DNA of 64,000 bases from Candidatus Argoarchaeum ethanivorans (lineage in GTDB: Archaea > Halobacteriota > Methanosarcinia > Methanosarcinales > EX4572-44). This document shows, piece after piece, positions 8,570-16,645 of this stretch. The DNA is taken from contig RPGO01000030.1 in the NCBI GenBank assembly GCA_004193545.1, positions 1 to 64,000 of the forward strand, read 5' to 3'. Position 1 is the stretch's first letter, and each line of letters starts with the position of its first letter. Position numbers and translations under genes: made by a program. The notes beneath the pieces were generated by a model. It made no database searches. It was given only the letters and a program-made list of their open reading frames with translations, and was not told the origin of the DNA.

Positions 8570-9283
8570 ATGAAGGATGCAAGTCAGATAGAAAAACAAG
8601 GTCCTAAAAAGATAAGTGAATTGACTGGTTTGCCAATTAAACTAATTATAGCTACACAAAAGTCAATATACAAACTTGGAATAAAACATTCTGAATATAT
8701 ATTCTTAGACGTAGGTATAATTTCATCGATTTATAACGAAATGAAGTACGCAGTTACTGATTCAAAAAGTACAGAAGAATGTGACCAGAAGTTTTCTGAA
8801 ATACTGAATAACCACTCAACTTTACTTCCTTTAGAATTATTCATTGAGAAAAATGAATTTCAAAATATGTTAGGTCAACAGGAGGTTTCAATCGATGACC
8901 TGCTGCGCGAAACACGAGCCAGAATTCCACACTATGAAGTCTCTGTTAGCCCTGAAGCTTTAGTTTTAGCTGCAATTATTCTAAAAATCTTACCTAATAA
9001 CTTTCTGTCTGTAGTACGTTCACATCTGTCATCTTTAGTTTATGAAAGAACTTTACGTAATAGTTTTAGCAAATCCATGAATGATCTGATTGGACGAATT
9101 GGTGAGGGGAAAATAACACATGAAGATGGCGAAAGAGTTGCAGCGAGTGTATCAAAGATATACTTAGACTCAATTAAAGCAATCAGGTCTTCAACTAACA
9201 ACACAAAAAAATTAGAAACATCATCTGAAGTGAAAGATTTTATTGATGAAACTATGAAACATTTAGATGACGACACAATCTAA
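8570..9283 (+). CDS. Hypothetical protein
   Basis: 237 residues, not recognised. The ATG at 8570 has GGGGG about eight bases upstream; a TTG at 8555 would add five residues. No signal peptide or membrane segment. Predicted mostly helical and polar, with a conserved-looking segment around residues 120-145 (DDLLRETRARIPHYEVSVSP, then a hydrophobic helix) and a Lys/Ser-rich C-terminus. It follows acs by ~70 bases and is followed by an insertion-sequence island, so it could be the last gene before the IS insertions. Between its stop and the IS (9284-9373) lies a short open remnant with no recognisable family. Confidence 0.5.
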   Translation: MKDASQIEKQGPKKISELTGLPIKLIIATQKSIYKLGIKHSEYIFLDVGIISSIYNEMKYAVTDSKSTEECDQKFSEILNNHSTLLPLELFIEKNEFQNMLGQQEVSIDDLLRETRARIPHYEVSVSPEALVLAAIILKILPNNFLSVVRSHLSSLVYERTLRNSFSKSMNDLIGRIGEGKITHEDGERVAASVSKIYLDSIKAIRSSTNNTKKLETSSEVKDFIDETMKHLDDDTI

Positions 9284-9375
9284 CCTAAGTTTCAAAGAAA
9301 CGTAAAATCCTTCTGGCGAATCATGGCATCTTCAGGAAAGAAGAGTATGGATAGTCTCAAAGATGAACTAGTATA

Positions 9376-10609
9376 ACGATTCCAAATTAATCTTACAATA
9401 ATCATACCACAATTCTGCCAGGCATATCATCCATTTTGTATTTCCACTTAAATATCACTGGAGTTTCGTTTATATCATCAAAATATTGACTTATGCGATC
9501 AATCAGTTTCTCTTTTGAAGATACCCTCATCCCCCTCAACAAACTTCTTGTCATTTTACTGAACAAACTTTCAATAATATTCAGCCACGAAGCGTGTTTC
9601 GGAGTAAAGACGAATTGAAACCGTTGTGGAACACTTTCAAGATATTTTTGAGTTTCCTTTGACGTATGAACCCTCAGATTGTCAAGGATGACTACGATTT
9701 TAAGTTTTTGTGGATAGTATAAATCCATTATCTTCAAAAAATCAATGAATTCAGCACTCCGGTGTTTTTCATAAACTTGATAATGAATTGTTCCGGTTAA
9801 CAAGTCGATTCCTGCCAACAAAGAAAGAGTTCTGTTCCTTACATATTCATAATCACGCGAAATAGTAGGATATTTATCAACTACTGGCATTAAATCCGGA
9901 TATTTGTTCCCAACTGCTTGCATACCTGGTTTTTCATCATACGAAACAATTGCTACATCCACATCTTTGCCATTTTTCCTCACTTCCGGAAGTTTTTCTA
10001 CCTGCTTATATGTATGCAAAACAACAGCACTCTTCGACTCGAAATTCGGATCGATTTGGTTAATATATGATGAGATTTTATGTGGTTTTATGTTGCTTGC
10101 ACTAAGAATTTTTGAAAATCGTTCCTGAAGATATCTTCACTGCCTCGGGATATCCTTTATCTATACAGTTATCGCGAATATATTCTGCCAATAGTCGTTG
10201 TGTCCAAAGTTCATGTGGATATCCAAAATCTTTTGGTTTCATACAGGCAAGAGAGATAATCCACGCACGTCCTTCGGGAGTGAGTTTTTTTGGTCTACCA
10301 TTTCTCGGTAAATCATCGATCGCTTCATAAATCCCATAGGCGAGAGCCTTTTTTATACATCGGATTACTTTTTGACGATTTGTGTTTAATTCATTAGCTA
10401 TTTGTGAATTATTCATTCCCTGATAACACAAAAGCAGAATTTTTGCCCTTTCAACTGTTCTCACTGGTTCGGTCCTTGAACGAGTCGATGAAATTAAGTA
10501 TTCAAGTTCTTTATCAGTCAACTCTAATTTTGGACGTTTGCTTATAAATGGCATCAAGATTAATTAGCAGCCATCGTTAATAAATATTGTTATATTATTT
10601 TGGAATCGA
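9376..10609 (-). mobile_element. IS630-type insertion sequence with TA flanks
   Basis: Terminal inverted repeats: ACGATTCCAAATTAATCTTA at the left end against the complement of ATATTATTTTGGAATCGA at the right. TA dinucleotides at 9374-9375 and 10610-10611 are the target duplication expected for IS630/Tc1-like elements. The single transposase gene is frameshifted. Confidence 0.8.
9402..10557 (-). pseudogene. IS630-family transposase, one frameshift
   Basis: The N-terminal half (10557-10102, 151 residues) carries a helix-turn-helix (NNSQIANELNTNRQKVIRCI); the C-terminal half (stop at 9402) carries the DDE site: D in VSYDEKPGMQ, D in VVILDNLRVHT, E in SWLNIIESLFSK. The frames disagree near 10110-10120; removing one T from a run of four would rejoin GT-I-S-K-IL to the downstream frame SASNIKPHKISSY. 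Either a recent frameshift or a sequencing slip. Full length would be ~384 residues. Not related closely to the tandem copies next to it. Confidence 0.8.
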
Positions 10610-10616
10610 TACACTA

Positions 10617-11792
10617 GTGTCTCAGCAACTTAATTTTTAGACAAAGTTTATAAACCTGTGAGTCCAACCATATTCTATGGAAAAAATAAAACTTACAGAG
10701 AAAGAGGTGGAGTATCTCAACGATTTCGTGAAAATGGGGCGTAAAAGCGCGAGAGAATTGACCCGGGCACATATTTTGCTTCTGGTCAATGATGGAAAAA
10801 AGGAAATGGAGATAAAAGATACGCTGCGGATCAGCAGGGCAACCGTTTCCAACACCAAGAAGAAATACCGCGAAGAAAGTCTCCAAAACGCCCTCGCGGA
10901 GAAACCAAGATCCGGTCAGCCTAAAAAGTATACAGAGAAACATGCGGCGGAAGTTATAGCGCAGGCATGCACCGAATCACCTGATGGGCGCAAGAGATGG
11001 ACACTTACACTACTAACAGAAGAAATGCGAAAGAAGGATGGGTTTGAAACGATAAACAAAGAGAGTATCAGGCTTATTTTAAAAAAAGCAAAACTAAACC
11101 TTGGTTAAGGCGGATGTGGTGCATACAGACGATCGACACCGAATACAGAGAACGGATGTACGATGTTCTCGATCTGTACGAAGAACCGTACGACCCGGGA
11201 AGTCCCATTGTCTGTTTTGACGAGAAACCAAAGCAACTTCTTGGAGATAAAAGGATTTCCATCCCTATGAAGCCTGGAATCCCTGTGAAATATGATTATG
11301 AATATATCAGGAACGGTACAGCAAACATTTTCATGGCGGTCGAATTTAAAGCAGGGAAACGGGTGACGAGAGGATCACCAAAAGAAGAACTATGGTGGAT
11401 TTTGCACAATTCGTGAAGATGCTTGTCGATGAAGAATACCCAGACGTTAAAATCATCCGACTGGTCATGGATAATCTCAATACTCACAAGGAAAAGTCAT
11501 TTTACGAGGCATTCGGCGAGGGGGAGGCGGAAATGATTTTGAGCAAGATCGAGTTTCATTACACACCAAAGCATGCAAGCTGGCTTAATGCCGCTGAAAT
11601 CGAGATCAATGTAATGGATATCGAATGCACTGACAGACGGATTGGAGATATGGAGATACTGACTCATGAGGTGACAGCGTGGACCAGGAGACGGAATGAC
11701 GATGAAAAGAAAATCAACTGGGGGTTTACGAGGAGGAAGGCGGATAAGAAACTGTCCAAGTATTATGTCTAAGAACTAAATTGTCGAGACAC
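10617..11792 (+). mobile_element. IS630-type element, tandem copy 1
   Basis: 1176 bases between TA dinucleotides (10615-10616 and 11793-11794). Left end GTGTCTCAGCAACTTAATTT; right end is the complement of GTGTCTCGACAATTTAGTTC. It is followed head-to-tail, sharing one TA, by an almost identical copy; by eye the copies differ at three positions. A third, decayed copy is at 1687-2446. Confidence 0.88.
10677..11772 (+). pseudogene. IS630-family transposase in three frames, copy 1
   Basis: ORF a (10677-11108) holds the helix-turn-helix. ORF b (from about 11081 to 11416) holds the first Asp (VCFDEKPKQL). ORF c (to 11772) holds the second Asp (LVMDNLNTH) and the Glu (SWLNAAEIEIN). The a-to-b change is a -1 shift on a run of seven A (11081-11087) lying in the A-AAA-AAA phase of a programmed slippery site; after it the protein would read SKTKPWLRRMWCIQ, the IS630 pattern. 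The b-to-c shift, near 11362-11372, has no slippery site and looks like the loss of one G. So the element may use frameshifting once but is probably inactivated. Confidence 0.75.
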
Positions 11793-11794
11793 TA

Positions 11795-12970
11795 GTGTCT
11801 CAGCAACTTAATTTTTAGACAAAGTTTATAAACCTGTGAGTCCAACCATATTCTATGGAAAAAATAAAACTTACAGAGAAAGAGGTGGAGTATCTCAACG
11901 ATTTCGTGAAAATGGGGCGTAAAAGCGCGAGAGAATTGACCCGGGCACATATTTTGCTTCTGGTCAATGATGGAAAAAAGGAAATGGAGATAAAAGATAC
12001 GCTGCGGATCAGCAGGGCAACCGTTTCCAACACCAAGAAGAAATACCGCGAAGAAAGTCTCCAAAACGCCCTCGCGGAGAAACCAAGATCCGGTCAGCCT
12101 AAAAAGTATACAGAGAAACATGCGGCGGAAGTTATAGCGCAGGCATGCACCGAATCACCTGATGGGCGCAAGAGATGGACACTTACACTACTAACAGAAG
12201 AAATGCGAAAGAAGGATGGGTTTGAAACGATAAACAAAGAGAGTATCAGGCTTATTTTAAAAAAAGCAAAACTAAACCTTGGTTAAGGCGGATGTGGTGC
12301 ATACAGACGATCGACACCGAATACAGAGAACGGATGTACGATGTTCTCGATCTGTACGAAGAACCGTACGACCCGGGAAGTCCCATTGTCTGTTTTGACG
12401 AGAAACCAAAGCAACTTCTTGGAGATAAAAGGATTTCCATCCCTATGAAGCCTGGAATCCCTGTGAAATATGATTATGAATATATCAGGAACGGTACAGC
12501 AAACATTTTCATGGCGGTCGAATTTAAAGCAGGGAAACGGGTGACGAGAGGATCACCAAAAGAAGAACTATGGTGGATTTTGCACAATTCGTGAAGATGC
12601 TTGTCGATGAAGAATACCCAGACGTTGAAAACATCCGACTGGTCATGGATAATCTCAATACTCACAAGGAAAAGTCATTTTACGAGGCATTCGGCGAGGG
12701 GGAGGCGGAAATGATTTTGAGCAAGATCGAGTTTCATTACACACCAAAGCATGCAAGCTGGCTTAATGCCGCTGAAATCGAGATCAATGTAATGGATATC
12801 GAATGCACTGACAGACGGATTGGAGATATGGAGATACTGACTCATGAGGTGACAGCGTGGACCAGGAGACGGAATGACGATGAAAAGAAAATCAACTGGG
12901 GGTTTACGAGGAGAAAGGCGGATAAGAAACTGTCCAAGTATTATGTCTAAGAACTAAATTGTCGAGACAC
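11795..12970 (+). mobile_element. IS630-type element, tandem copy 2
   Basis: Second 1176-base copy, TA at 11793-11794 and 12971-12972. Same ends and internal structure as copy 1. The only differences noticed are near 12627-12632 (two bases) and 12914 (one base). The head-to-tail arrangement could come from insertion beside copy 1 or from unequal recombination. Confidence 0.88.
11855..12950 (+). pseudogene. IS630-family transposase in three frames, copy 2
   Basis: Same three-part transposase as copy 1, with the same A7 slippery site (12259-12265) and the same second frame break, so the second break predates the duplication. One visible protein difference is in the DDE domain, where copy 1 reads VKIIRLVMD and copy 2 VENIRLVMD; the second matches the usual IS630 pattern better. 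Confidence 0.75.
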
Positions 12971-12974
12971 TAGT

Positions 12975-13085
12975 AAAGGTGGGTATCTGACAAATGAAGC
13001 ACCTGAAAGAATGTATTTAGATGCTGCAGAACTTGGAGTGGAATATTTTGTTGTTCCATGGACAAAAGTAGATAAAATGGGTTGT
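12975..13085 (+). pseudogene. Gene fragment, weak resemblance to orotidine 5'-phosphate decarboxylase
   Basis: An open stretch right after the IS reads GGYLTNEAPERMYLDAAELG then VEYFVVPWTKVDKMG. This looks like the middle of a TIM-barrel protein of the OMP-decarboxylase group (APE...Y..AAELGV..FVVP), but the piece is too short to be sure. No start or stop of its own. It ends where the ABC-permease fragment begins, so two unrelated fragments are joined here. Confidence 0.3.
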
Positions 13086-13089
13086 ATGT

Positions 13090-13655
13090 GTCTCTTGCCA
13101 AGGGGGCTCTTGAATCAGCGGAACCAGGTGATTTTTTTCAGTGTATGAACTTTTCATTGCTATTCGACATGCTAGATCCCGTCGCAGGCAGACCCGATTC
13201 TTTCCATATACTGGGTATTGGGCTTTGCGAGTGATGATTCTTATGGGTGTCCCAGGCAAGTATGGTTGAACTGAAGGAACTTCCTTAAAAGACGAAGTGG
13301 ACAACATGCCTCATGTAACAGTTTGAACCGAAATCAGACAGTTACATATCTGTTGCGGAGCCTTGCATACGGTATTAAGGAATCGAGGGGTGACAGGGCA
13401 TCACCTGTTCTATCGAACTAGGCAACCTTTGCATACAAAGACACGTCAAGGGAATATTGCTCATGCAAAGAGTTCTCGTAAAAGAGCACAACACAGTGCT
13501 TCACTGAGAAGACGTTACCGAGGCTTACGGGACTGAAGTAACACACAAGAGCGTGATACTTGGAGACTCACTATCTGAGAAACTGGATGTGAGAGTGGGT
13601 GACGCTTGATGCAACCTTTCCTGAAAAAACAGGACAACAAACTCTCAATGCCTTT
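13090..13655 (+). pseudogene. Decayed copy of an ABC permease (relative of 22003-23166)
   Basis: Nearly every stretch of this region can be matched to the complement of 22.6-23.2 kb: the last codons of the PGF-CTERM gene, the Shine-Dalgarno site CAGGTGA, the permease start (VYELFIAIRH in the intact gene), the first membrane helix, and the periplasmic region down to AFAYKDTSRN-, KEHNTVL- and LGDSLSEKLDV-like codons. Many small insertions and deletions break all frames. The copy includes the junction between two genes, so it is a piece of that locus (or of a paralogous one), not only of the permease. Confidence 0.85.
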
Positions 13656-13679
13656 TTTGATCTTGGAGATTTACCATTT

Positions 13680-13889
13680 TCAGGCATAATCATCAACGGT
13701 TAAACCAGCAAGTTTTATAAGCTTTCTGATTGTGCCCCTATCAAGTTCTTTATGTCTTGGAACAGAAAATGTAACTATAGAACCAGGTTTTATCATTATG
13801 GTATGACCAGTTTGCCTTGCCACAAACCATCCAGCGTTATTAAAAGCCTTGACCGCTTCTATGCCATACATTCCTGGTAGTTTTGCCAT
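13680..13889 (-). CDS. hicA: HicA-family mRNA interferase toxin
   Basis: 69-residue double-stranded-RNA-binding-fold toxin of type II toxin-antitoxin systems; cleaves mRNA when not held by HicB. The family pattern is visible: GIEAVKAFNNAGWFVARQTG, then the catalytic-type His in GHTIMIKPG, VPRHKELDRGTIRKLIKLAGL at the end. The start ATG overlaps the hicB stop as TGATG, so translation is coupled. HicB-then-HicA order is one of the two orders known for this family. Confidence 0.88.
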   Translation of the reverse strand: MAKLPGMYGIEAVKAFNNAGWFVARQTGHTIMIKPGSIVTFSVPRHKELDRGTIRKLIKLAGLTVDDYA

Positions 13890-14113
13890 CAGACAGCTAT
13901 TTCTATTAGTTTCTCTTCGCCTTTTATTTCAATCTTTTCATTCAAGACAGCTAAGCAGCCTTGAATTGCATCCTTTATATTTTCCAGCGCCTCTTCGAAC
14001 TTCTTCCCCTGTGATACACAGCCTATTATGGATTGGCATTCGACGACGTACCAACCAGCTTCTCCTGCAGGAATTATTGTGACCTCATACCCAATATAGC
14101 TTCTGTAAAGCAT
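13889..14113 (-). CDS. hicB: HicB-family antitoxin
   Basis: Antitoxin that binds HicA. ~74 residues from the ATG at 14113 (a GTG at 14122 would add three). The partial RNase H-like fold is visible: YEVTIIPAGEAGWYVVECQS, GCVSQGKKFEEALENIKDAI. There is no added C-terminal DNA-binding domain, so if the pair regulates itself another feature is needed; a perfect palindrome lies at 14149-14162 just upstream. Confidence 0.85.
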   Translation of the reverse strand: MLYRSYIGYEVTIIPAGEAGWYVVECQSIIGCVSQGKKFEEALENIKDAIQGCLAVLNEKIEIKGEEKLIEIAV

Positions 14114-14148
14114 CACAACCACAAGAGGAATGTATTTATCTATGACTG

Positions 14149-14162
14149 GTCACTATAGTGAC
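14149..14162. promoter_or_regulatory. Perfect palindrome between hicB and lplA
   Basis: GTCACTATAGTGAC sits in the 76-base divergent spacer, 28 bases before lplA and 36 before hicB. Candidate operator, possibly for HicBA autoregulation or for control of lplA. Confidence 0.45.
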
Positions 14163-14189
14163 TGATAACTGATGATGGATTGAATAGCG

Positions 14190-14948
14190 ATGAAATGGAG
14201 ATACCTTGATATTGGCTTGATAGACCCTTATGAAGCGATGGCAGTGCACGAGGCGATGTTTATATCTCGTATAGAACAAAAAAGTCTGGACACTTTATAT
14301 CTGGAGCGATACACATCAAAATCCGTGTTCCTTGGATACCATCAATGTGCAGAGGCTGAACTAAATCTAAATTATTGCAGGGAAAATGATGTTAAAGTGG
14401 TACGGCGTTCGACCGGGGGCGGGGCAGGTTATATGGATTCCAAACAGTTGAACTATGAGGTAGTGGTAGATAGAAAAATGCATAACATTCCATCAGACTT
14501 TGTTGCATCCTACGAGAGAATCATGGATGGTTTCGTAGAGGCATTAAAATACATCGGACTGGATGCAGAATTTAAGCCTACAAACGATTTAATTGTAAAT
14601 GGCGGGAAGATATCTGGTGGATGCATGGCACGCCAGAATGCGATTCTTCTACAGCACGGTTCACTACTGGTTGATTTTGACATGGATACCGCTTTTAAGG
14701 TATTGAATGTCCCAACGATAAAATATGAAAGTAAAGGATTGAAATCAGCGAAAAGCAGGGTTAGTTGGATAAATAAGGAATTAGGTTATGATGTCGATCT
14801 GGATGAACTAAAAGCAGCGATTAGGAAGGGATTTGAGAAATCCTTTGGAATAGAATTTGAAGACTCTGGGTTGACACCGTATGAAGAGGAACTGGTGCAA
14901 GACTTACTTCCCAAGTATCGATCAACAGAATTTATTTACAGGTTATAG
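14190..14948 (+). CDS. lplA: Lipoate-protein ligase A, catalytic subunit
   Basis: Attaches lipoate (or octanoate) to lipoyl domains through a lipoyl-AMP intermediate. 252 residues, the length of the catalytic domain alone. Motifs: RRSTGGGAGYMD (~residue 71, substrate pocket), NDLIVNGGKISGGCMARQ with the catalytic-type Lys (~residues 130-147), then QHGSLLVDFD. The C-terminal domain is a separate gene two bases downstream, the LplA/LplB split known from Thermoplasma. A lipoate-dependent complex (for example the glycine cleavage system or a 2-oxoacid dehydrogenase) is implied but none is in the window. Confidence 0.9.
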   Translation: MKWRYLDIGLIDPYEAMAVHEAMFISRIEQKSLDTLYLERYTSKSVFLGYHQCAEAELNLNYCRENDVKVVRRSTGGGAGYMDSKQLNYEVVVDRKMHNIPSDFVASYERIMDGFVEALKYIGLDAEFKPTNDLIVNGGKISGGCMARQNAILLQHGSLLVDFDMDTAFKVLNVPTIKYESKGLKSAKSRVSWINKELGYDVDLDELKAAIRKGFEKSFGIEFEDSGLTPYEEELVQDLLPKYRSTEFIYRL

Positions 14949-14950
14949 AA

Positions 14951-15247
14951 ATGAAAATCGATATACCCAGCTATCAACAAGGATTGTATAAATCAGCAGG
15001 CGGACTGATACGTGTTTTTTTAAAAGAAAAAGATGGAAAAATTGATGATATTTTATTTACCGGTGATTTTTTCATATTTCCAGAAGACTCGTTGAATATA
15101 ATGGCCCAATCTTTAAAAAATGCTGCGTTAGATAAAAGGATAATAATAGACACACTAAAAGAAGTATATCTTAAAGAAAATGTAGATTCGCCAGGTGCAA
15201 CTATAGGGGATTTTGCGAATGCAGTAATGGCTGCGACATCAAGGTGA
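14951..15247 (+). CDS. lplB: Lipoate-protein ligase C-terminal subunit (LplB)
   Basis: 98 residues matching the small C-terminal domain of lipoate ligases (KSAGGLIRVFLKEKDGKIDD, GDFFIFPED, ending with PGATIGDFANAVMAA). In Thermoplasma this domain is a separate subunit needed for lipoyl-AMP formation. It starts three bases after the lplA stop, so the two make one operon. Residue patterns and context agree. Confidence 0.88.
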   Translation: MKIDIPSYQQGLYKSAGGLIRVFLKEKDGKIDDILFTGDFFIFPEDSLNIMAQSLKNAALDKRIIIDTLKEVYLKENVDSPGATIGDFANAVMAATSR

Positions 15248-15340
15248 TTATAATCTTCTTGAAGCTAATTTGACAGCCTCCTATACAAATAGTTTTGTTT
15301 TAGTAAACCATATATAGCACTTTATCTATTTATATAGTGG

Positions 15341-15751
15341 ATGACCATTAAGTCTTTAGATAATCAGTTTGTTCGAGGATTTGCCCTTGTTATGTTGATG
15401 GCCTTTGTTCTGTATGCAGTGATTCTTGGTATTATATATATGGCCTCAGACACTCCTCAAAAGGTAATGCTACCTGCACCGATAGTAGTTCTCGTATTTG
15501 CTCTTGCATTTGTTTTCACATCTATATTTTTTTCTAATCATCGCAGTGTTATATATCCATGGTCACTCCTGGGTGGGGGAATAGTCGCGCTTGCAGTTAC
15601 TTTTATTGTGACAGCAGTTTACGGGGGTATCCAGTATATGAATGGAAATGGCTTCGCTGGACTTGGTTGGGAAGTATCACTATATCTCCTGGCAGGATGC
15701 ATCGTCTCAAGTGTGGTGTCAGTCACTTACCTGGATCAAAATAGCCGGTAG
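15341..15751 (+). CDS. Four-helix integral membrane protein
   Basis: 136 residues with four hydrophobic segments (~residues 13-35, 44-64, 73-95, 105-125). No family was recognised. The stop codon (TAG in GGTAGCTTTTAA) seems to be part of the palindromic repeat at 15749 onward, because the same GGTAGCTTTTAA begins the module at 62769, so the C-terminus may have been set by insertion of the repeat. A TATA-like ATATATAGCAC lies ~30 bases before the start. Confidence 0.6.
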   Translation: MTIKSLDNQFVRGFALVMLMAFVLYAVILGIIYMASDTPQKVMLPAPIVVLVFALAFVFTSIFFSNHRSVIYPWSLLGGGIVALAVTFIVTAVYGGIQYMNGNGFAGLGWEVSLYLLAGCIVSSVVSVTYLDQNSR

Positions 15752-15919
15752 CTTTTAACTCTCGATTGCGAGAAGCACTGCACAACTTCGCTTTCGCAGA
15801 ACCGCATACTCCGTGTGCAGAGACGAACAGTAACTGCATACAACGCAAGCACTACACAACTTCGTTGTGCAGAAATAATTCTCGATTGCGTTAGCAATCG
15901 AGTGCAGAAAACAACTCTT
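15749..15919 (-). repeat. Modular palindromic repeat, locus C
   Basis: Read on the minus strand it contains the CTCGATTGC/GCAATCGAG hairpin (~15880-15902), ACAACGAAGTTGT (~15856-15871), TGCACACGGAGTATGC (~15804-15820), and CTGCGAAAGCGAAGTTGTGCAG (~15778-15800). The stretch 15749-15825 matches the module at 62769-62842 closely (GTAGCTTTTAA then CTCGA... to CTTTCGCAGAAC). Orientation is opposite to the surrounding genes. Confidence 0.75.
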
Positions 15920-16116
15920 GATTTAATTAGTATACCCCGCAGCAGAGCGTGTGGTTGGGATGAAAGATCAGGTAGCGGTCAAAGCAATAGAACAAAGGCT
16001 GCGGCTTGATACTTCGCATCAATTGAATCAACTCTACAAAGAATCATCACCACGAAACATGCCCACCGATCAACAGGTTTGTGCAGGGTTGATGCAATGC
16101 AATTGTCAGGATTAAC
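15920..16116. other. Spacer with a possible coding relic
   Basis: One plus-strand frame is open over most of this stretch (GMKDQVAVKAIEQRLRLD, then LNQLYKESSPRNM), with no start and no known family. It may be left from a gene cut by the IS200-type insertion that follows. Confidence 0.3.
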
Positions 16117-16560
16117 ATGGCACAGAGAAACGACCTTCGCCACGATAGACACACAGTGTCACTGCTGACCGATCACATGGTCTTCTCACCCAAGTATCGC
16201 GGTAAAATTTTAACAGGTGATGTTGCTCTGGTTACCGAAGGCACCATCCGAAAAACCTGCAAGGAGATGGATATTCAAATCATAGACATGGCAGTGAACA
16301 CAGATCACGTCTACCTCTTCATAAAATATCCGCCGAAGTATTCCGTAAGCTATATAAGCCAAGAGGGTCAAAGGTAGAAGCAGCAGAGTGCTCAGAAAAG
16401 AATTTCCACACCTGAAAAAGTGGTGCGGAGGTCATCTATGGGCACCAAGCTGCTACCATGGATCGGTTGGACAAGGATAGGATGTCGTTGAGCGATATAT
16501 ACAGAATCAAGATAAACCGAATGCAAAGAAACTCACATACAGGCTCTGTACTTAAGTACG
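16117..16560 (+). pseudogene. IS200/IS605-family TnpA (Y1 transposase), frameshifted
   Basis: Starts LLTDHMVFSPKYRGKILTGD and continues to NTDHVYLFIKYPPKYSVSYI, the TnpA pattern. The HUH motif reads H-V-Y, so the second metal His is already lost. After 16370 at least two frame changes are needed to follow the remaining TnpA sequence (KKWCGGHLWAPSCYHGSVGQ, then ERYIQNQDKPNAKKLTYRLC). No TnpB partner. Dead element. Confidence 0.8.
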
Positions 16561-16576
16561 GGGTTTGGTGACTTAT
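16542..16576 (+). repeat. IS200/IS605-type right end
   Basis: GGCTCTGTACTTAAGTACG followed by GGGTTTGGTGACTTA, at the 3' edge of the tnpA pseudogene and also at 2731-2766. The GTACTTAAGTAC palindrome may be the end hairpin recognised by TnpA. Confidence 0.55.
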
Positions 16577-16645
16577 AATATCATGGGAAAAAATCGAAAA
16601 AAATAAAGAGTATAAAGGAAGGAAAAACTGGAGGGATAAAAATCG

